DNA of 64,000 nt, taken from NCBI GenBank assembly GCA_020633625.1, contig JACKDJ010000016.1, positions 35,662 through 99,661 of the forward strand, given 5' to 3'. This document shows positions 59,666 through 64,000 of the stretch, one piece after another (the first letter of the stretch is position 1; each line of letters begins with the position of its first letter). Below the pieces are notes generated by a model that had not been told where the DNA came from, made no database searches, and saw only the letters and a program-made list of their open reading frames with translations. Source of the DNA: Myxococcales bacterium. Lineage in GTDB: Bacteria; Myxococcota_A; Bradymonadia; REDH01. The translations under genes were made by a program, and so were the position numbers.

Positions 59666-62263
59666 ATGCTCGACCGCACGCCGCGAACCCGCCGATCCGC
59701 GCTCTCCGTCGCCGCCTTCTGCGCCCTCCTCGCTGCCTGCGGCGGAGAGTCGGGGTCACCGGTGCCGACAGACGCAGGGAGCGACGCCGACGCGCAGGGC
59801 GACGCGTCGACCGACGTCGCCGCCGACGCGTCCGACACCGGCGTGTCCGACTCCGACGGGCCCGACGCGCCGACCGGCCCGCGCTGCGGCGACGGCGTCG
59901 TCGACACGTTCGAGGCCTGCGACGACGGCAACCAGGTCACCGAGTCGGCGTGCCCGTACGGCGTCGCCTTCTGTGACGCGTGCACGGCGGACTGCTCCGA
60001 GAGCCTCTTCCTCGAGGGCCCCACGTGCGGCGACGGCCACCTCGACGAGGAGAACGAGGTCTGCGACCGCGACGACCTCGGCGACGCGACCTGCGCGGGC
60101 CTCGTCCCCGAGAGCGTCGAGGGCACTCCGCGCTGCGCGTTCGACTGCCAGACGGTCGAGACGGGCGCGTGTCGCGTCCCCGTCTGCGGCGACGGCGCCG
60201 TCGAGGGCACGGAGGCGTGCGACGACGGGAACACCGTCACCGAGACGGCGTGCCCGGCGGGGACGCGCGAGTGCACCGCGTGCAGCGCCGCCTGCGACCA
60301 GGCGCTCGCCCTCCAAGGCCCCTTCTGCGGCGACGGGAGCGTCACGGCCCCGGAGGTCTGCGACGACGGCAACGACGTCACAGAGGCCGCCTGCCCCTAC
60401 GGCGTCGCGAGCTGCGAGGTCTGCTCCGCTGGGTGTGACGACGTGCTCACCCGCACGGGGCCGCGGTGCGGCGACGGCGTCGTCGACCCGGTCGAGGCGT
60501 GCGACGGCGGCGGCGCCCCCGTCCCTGCTGCGTGCCCATGGGGGACGGCGAGCTGCGAGGCCTGCCTCGCCGACTGCAGCGCCACCGTCGCGCTGACCGG
60601 ACCCTTCTGCGGCGACGGGGTCATCACCGACGATCTCGAGGTCTGCGACGGCGCCGCCCTCGGCGGCGTGACGTGCGAGTCGCTCGACGCCGAGTTCGTC
60701 GGCGGCGCGCTCGGCTGCGCCGCCGACTGCACCGGGTTCGACACCACGGCCTGCGAGGGCCGCCCGTGCGGAAATGGCGTTATCGACGACGCCGAGGTGT
60801 GCGACGACGGGAACGTCACGACCGAGGCCTCGTGCCCGTACGGCGTGGCGATGTGCGAGCGCTGCGACGCAGACTGCACCACCGTGCTGGAGCTCACCGG
60901 CCCGGTCTGCGGTGACGGCGCCGTCGACGCACGCGAGGTCTGCGACGCCGGCACCGAGGGCGTCGGCGCCGAGTGTGCATACGGCGAGCCGACGTGCGCG
61001 GTCTGCAACGCGTCGTGCGACGGATACGACGTCCGCGTCGGCCCGTTCTGCGGCGACGGGAACGTCGACCCGGTCGAGGCGTGCGACGACGGCGAAGCAA
61101 ACGGGGCGCCCGACCAGTGCACCCCGTGGGACTGCGCCGGGCTCGTCACCGTCGTCGCGCCCACACCGGAGTTCCTCGGCGGCGACGAGTGGGGGTACAA
61201 CGTCGCGATGAACGACCGCTGGGTCGTCGTGGGCCAGCCCTTCGAAGAGGTCGCCGGCGAGAGCGGGATGGGCGCCCTGTATGTCTACGAGCGCGACGGA
61301 GACACCTGGACCTTCTCCCAGCGCATTCGGCCCCCGGTCACCGCGCGCTACACGGCGTTTGGCACCGAGCTGCGCGTGGTCGGCGACGAGATCCTGACCG
61401 CGTGCCGCGACTGCGCCGACCGCAAGGGAGCGCTCCTCTCGTACCGCCACGACGGCACGTCGTGGTCGCGGGCGCAGACCGTCGCCCCGGCCGTCGCCGA
61501 CCGCCCCAGCGTCGGCGGCATCGCCGCGATCACAGACGACCTCGCCGTCCTGATCGCGGAGTACTACTCGATCGGCGACTACATCGGGATCCCCTACCTC
61601 TACGAGCGCGCCGGCGACGGGACCTGGTCGACGCCCACACGGCTTATCGGCCGCCTCCCCGAGGTGTACCCGAGCTGCGGCGCGGCGATCGACGGCGAGA
61701 CCGTCGTCGTCGGGAGCTGCGACTACGAGGGCAACCGCGGCGCGCTCCTCGTCTTCGAGCGAGACGGCGACGGCTGGTCCGAGACTCAGCTCCTGCGCCC
61801 CGATGGTGTCGAGGGCACCTTCCCCGACACGCTCTCGTACTTCGGCAGCGCGATCACGTTCGTGGGGCACGACATCATCGTCGCAGGACTCCGCGGCATC
61901 GAGCGGCCCGACGGCACGGGGTGGATGCTTGCATACGAGCGCACCGCCGACGGGTGGGTCGCCATCGACCCGCCGCGGCTCGACGAGGCCGGTCGGCCAA
62001 CCTCGGTCGGGAGCATCCTGGAGGGAACGTCGAACCGGCTCGCGGTCGGCTACAACCGCGCCGTCGACGGCGTCGCGCTCCCCGAGATCAGCTTCTTCGA
62101 GCGGCGCGACGGGCGCTGGATCCTGCAGGGCACGGTCCGCCACACCGTCCGCCCGGTCTACACACTCGGCCAGTCGTTCTCGACATGGAACGGCCGCCTC
62201 GTCGTCGGCTCACCGTTCAGCAACCTGTTTGGTGACCGGCAGGGCGCGATCTGGCTCTACTGA
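59666..62263 (+). CDS. Cys-rich repeat lipoprotein with propeller-like C-terminal half
   Basis: This 865-residue lipoprotein (signal ending LLAAC) starts at the ATG at 59666. A short Asp-rich linker is followed by about eight to ten Cys-rich modules of the CGDGxVDxxEACDDGN...CPYGxxxCxxCxxxC type (about residues 70-490). These are the DUF4215/Myxococcus repeats known from myxobacterial surface proteins. Residues of about 495-865 form repeated beta segments (GALYVYERDG, YLYERAGDGTW, LLVFERDGDGW, WMLAYERTADGW) resembling FG-GAP-type propeller blades. No enzyme motif is seen; it is probably a surface recognition or structural protein. Confidence 0.85.
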   Translation: MLDRTPRTRRSALSVAAFCALLAACGGESGSPVPTDAGSDADAQGDASTDVAADASDTGVSDSDGPDAPTGPRCGDGVVDTFEACDDGNQVTESACPYGVAFCDACTADCSESLFLEGPTCGDGHLDEENEVCDRDDLGDATCAGLVPESVEGTPRCAFDCQTVETGACRVPVCGDGAVEGTEACDDGNTVTETACPAGTRECTACSAACDQALALQGPFCGDGSVTAPEVCDDGNDVTEAACPYGVASCEVCSAGCDDVLTRTGPRCGDGVVDPVEACDGGGAPVPAACPWGTASCEACLADCSATVALTGPFCGDGVITDDLEVCDGAALGGVTCESLDAEFVGGALGCAADCTGFDTTACEGRPCGNGVIDDAEVCDDGNVTTEASCPYGVAMCERCDADCTTVLELTGPVCGDGAVDAREVCDAGTEGVGAECAYGEPTCAVCNASCDGYDVRVGPFCGDGNVDPVEACDDGEANGAPDQCTPWDCAGLVTVVAPTPEFLGGDEWGYNVAMNDRWVVVGQPFEEVAGESGMGALYVYERDGDTWTFSQRIRPPVTARYTAFGTELRVVGDEILTACRDCADRKGALLSYRHDGTSWSRAQTVAPAVADRPSVGGIAAITDDLAVLIAEYYSIGDYIGIPYLYERAGDGTWSTPTRLIGRLPEVYPSCGAAIDGETVVVGSCDYEGNRGALLVFERDGDGWSETQLLRPDGVEGTFPDTLSYFGSAITFVGHDIIVAGLRGIERPDGTGWMLAYERTADGWVAIDPPRLDEAGRPTSVGSILEGTSNRLAVGYNRAVDGVALPEISFFERRDGRWILQGTVRHTVRPVYTLGQSFSTWNGRLVVGSPFSNLFGDRQGAIWLY

Positions 62264-62375
62264 GACGGGCCCCTCCGGCACGTTCGGCGCAGCCCGTTGC
62301 GCGCGCTCCGCAGCGGCGCGGCGTGTCGCTCGGTCTTCGCAGCTTCAGCCTGGGCGTACGGACTGCGTCGCCGCG

Positions 62376-63911
62376 TCAGTCTCGCGCTGCGTGCTCGCCG
62401 CCGCCGTACAGGAACTCGAGCGTGAGCGTCGTGCTCCACAGCCAGCCCTCGGACCCGTACCCGGGCCAGCCGGGGTTGTTCGTCTGCAGGCCGACCGCCT
62501 CGGCGACCGGGCGCTGGCGGTCCGTGCTGATCGCGTCGTCGGGGAACTCGTCGAGCACGAGCGACCGGTCTTCGTTGCCGGGCGTCGTGTCGGGCTCGAT
62601 CTTGGTCTGGTGGCGTGCGACGAGGCGCTCGACCTGACCGCCGAGGCCGGCGCGCATGTCGAAGCGGCCGAGCCGGAAGCCGTAGTCGAGGCGGGCGTCA
62701 CCGCCGACGCGGTCGTTGTCGACGTAGTTGGTGCGGCCGGTCTGCAGCGGCACCGGTGTGGGCGTCCACGACAGGTCGACCGCGGCCTCGAGCTGGTCGA
62801 ACGCGACGCGAGCGCCGACCGTCGGCGAGACGGTGTTGCTCCACGCGTAGTCGCCGGTCGGACGGTTCGACTGGCGATCGACGTACTGGGACCACGTGCG
62901 GTAGACGGCGCCGCCGGTCAGGGCCAGGCGCAGGTTCTCGCGCTGCAGCGGCAGCGCAAACTCGCCGCCGAGCCCGATCTGCCACGGGATGTAGTCGAGC
63001 GTCGCGTCGCGCGACGCGGCCTGGTGGTCGCCGCCCGGGAGCGTCGTCTCGAGCCCCACACCGACGTCGAATCGGTTGGGGGAGTGGACCGTCGCCGAGA
63101 TCAGGCCGCCGTCGTTTGGAAGCTCGTATGCAAGCGAGAAGTAGGGCGCGACGCCAATCGACACCTCGATCTCTGTCGAGAGCTGCAGCGTCTCGGCTTG
63201 GTCGTTTGCGTTCAGCACGAACGTCTCGGCGTATGCGTCCGTGCGCAGGCGGATGCCCGCGCCGACGCCAACGCTGAGGCCCTCGTAGACGCGCGAGGCG
63301 AGCGACACGGCGATCGAGGGGGCAGACAGGCGATCGGATAGGAGCTCCGCGTGCAGCGAGTTCGAGAAGAACTGCTCGCGCTCGTCGACGAAGAACTGGT
63401 CGCCGCCCGTGAACTTGCCGACGGGGATGATCGCGAGCATGCCGAGGACGAGGTGGTCGTCGAAGAGCTGGTGGGCGATGCCGACCGTCGCGTAGGGGCG
63501 CACGACGCCGCTGCTGCCCGCACCTTGGCGCGGCGCGGCGTCGAGCGAGCACGAGTCGGTCGAGCAGCCGTTCTCGACCCAATCGGACGGGAGGGTCGGG
63601 TCTTCGAACGCGGTGAGGTCCGGATTGTACGCGTCGTAGATGCTCTCGGGGACGTCGACGTTGTTGCGCGCGTCGAGCGTCATCGAGACGGCGTCTTGCA
63701 AAACGACGATACCAAACGAGAGGGTGCGGTCGACCTGCGTGATCAGGGCGGGGTTGAAGTAGGTCGACGAGACGCCCGGCGACGAGAAGCGCGCGTTTGC
63801 ACCGCCGCCGTCGAACCCGCCGACCGCCTCGAGCAGGGGGGACGCGGCGACGGGGCTCGCCGCCGCTGCTGTGACCAGGGCCGCCGCCGCTGCGGCGCGT
63901 CGCGCGCTCAC
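62376..63911 (-). CDS. FadL-like outer-membrane beta-barrel protein
   Basis: This 511-residue protein has its GTG start at 63911 overlapping the upstream stop as GTGA. A Sec signal ends PVAASP. The mature N terminus carries GGANARFSSPGVSSTYFNPA, matching the hatch region of FadL/OmpP1 transporters (xxxSTVFYNPA-like). The rest alternates hydrophobic residues in strand-length blocks and ends in an aromatic residue-containing strand (TLTLEFLYGG). Fatty acid or other hydrophobic-compound uptake is the family role. It ends convergent with the Cys-rich lipoprotein gene, with 112 bp between. Confidence 0.82.
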   Translation of the reverse strand: MSARRAAAAAALVTAAAASPVAASPLLEAVGGFDGGGANARFSSPGVSSTYFNPALITQVDRTLSFGIVVLQDAVSMTLDARNNVDVPESIYDAYNPDLTAFEDPTLPSDWVENGCSTDSCSLDAAPRQGAGSSGVVRPYATVGIAHQLFDDHLVLGMLAIIPVGKFTGGDQFFVDEREQFFSNSLHAELLSDRLSAPSIAVSLASRVYEGLSVGVGAGIRLRTDAYAETFVLNANDQAETLQLSTEIEVSIGVAPYFSLAYELPNDGGLISATVHSPNRFDVGVGLETTLPGGDHQAASRDATLDYIPWQIGLGGEFALPLQRENLRLALTGGAVYRTWSQYVDRQSNRPTGDYAWSNTVSPTVGARVAFDQLEAAVDLSWTPTPVPLQTGRTNYVDNDRVGGDARLDYGFRLGRFDMRAGLGGQVERLVARHQTKIEPDTTPGNEDRSLVLDEFPDDAISTDRQRPVAEAVGLQTNNPGWPGYGSEGWLWSTTLTLEFLYGGGEHAARD

Positions 63912-64000
63912 GGGCGCTCCCACTGGCAAGCGCCGGCGAGCGTCGGCGAGATGGCGTTGTCGGGTCGCTCCCACGGGATCAGCTCCTGGACCTTGAAGCA
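63908..64000 (-). CDS. C-terminal end of a gene continuing beyond the window
   Basis: The frame is open from the window edge to a TGA at 63908-63910 that overlaps the GTG of the FadL-like gene. The visible 30 residues (ending LAGACQWERP, beginning CFKVQELIPW) contain two Cys and three Trp. The GTGA overlap is the main evidence, as it is the usual junction in this genome. No family can be assigned. Confidence 0.6.
   Translation of the reverse strand, partial: CFKVQELIPWERPDNAISPTLAGACQWERP

Overview
This window is GC-rich chromosomal DNA, judged by eye to be close to 70% G+C. It most likely comes from a myxobacterium or a close relative (Myxococcota, formerly Deltaproteobacteria). The grounds are several secreted lipoproteins with long Asp-rich linkers, Cys-rich repeats of the CGDGxxD...EECDDGN type, MopE-like CDGLDNDGDGVIDDG motifs, many GTGA and ATGA gene overlaps, and an exopolysaccharide locus beside a polyketide/peptide synthase. 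This is inference from gene content; there is no rRNA or other phylogenetic marker in the window. I saw no tRNA, rRNA or CRISPR array.

Layout. 1-13.8 kb holds envelope and signalling genes: a partial propeller protein, a tetra-CxxCH tandem di-haem protein, an acyl-CoA synthetase, three consecutive von Willebrand A (VWA) lipoproteins, a hybrid histidine kinase and a small CxxC protein. 13.85-23.0 kb is a tightly packed minus-strand operon for Wzx/Wzy-type polysaccharide export: an outer-membrane export protein, a BY-kinase-like partner, a chain-length protein, a polymerase, a GT-C glycosyltransferase and a flippase. It ends with an Sfp-type phosphopantetheinyl transferase. A divergent, unusually AT-rich intergenic region at about 23.1 kb separates it from a plus-strand run (23.2-31.3 kb). 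That run carries a GT4, a PEGA-like lipoprotein, the polyprenyl-phosphate sugar transferase, a STAS protein, an MBOAT/SGNH O-acetylation pair, a GT2 and a glycan-transferase-like beta-propeller protein. Next come a degenerate NtrC-like regulator and an ATP-grasp ligase overlapping a DmpA-type aminopeptidase (31.3-35.4 kb), then an array of five double-hairpin repeats.

36.1-40.3 kb returns to polysaccharide functions: GT2, acyltransferase-3, polysaccharide deacetylase and SDR, mostly overlapping. 40.5-51.0 kb is a three-gene unit: a 2957-residue single-module PKS-NRPS (KS-AT-KR-DH-ACP-C-A-PCP) followed by two alpha/beta-hydrolase-fold proteins. The A domain reads as a glycine-type specificity code. 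The predicted product is a small N-(2-enoyl)glycine-type lipid. The synthase has no thioesterase, so one of the hydrolases is the obvious release candidate. The carrier domains need a phosphopantetheinyl transferase, and one is encoded in the export operon 26 kb away.

51.1-55.7 kb encodes two overlapping metallohydrolase lipoproteins (CehA/McbA-like PHP and calcineurin-like). 55.8-57.8 kb has another deacetylase/GT4 pair. 57.95-59.4 kb is an ISAs1-like insertion. The right end has a Cys-rich lipoprotein, a FadL-like outer-membrane protein and the tail of one further gene.

The most interesting elements are the compact PKS-NRPS with its odd KR-before-DH order and non-serine hydrolases, the operon link between polysaccharide export and carrier-protein activation, the NtrC-like protein that has lost sigma54-contact and ATPase residues, and the VWA domain interrupted by other domains.
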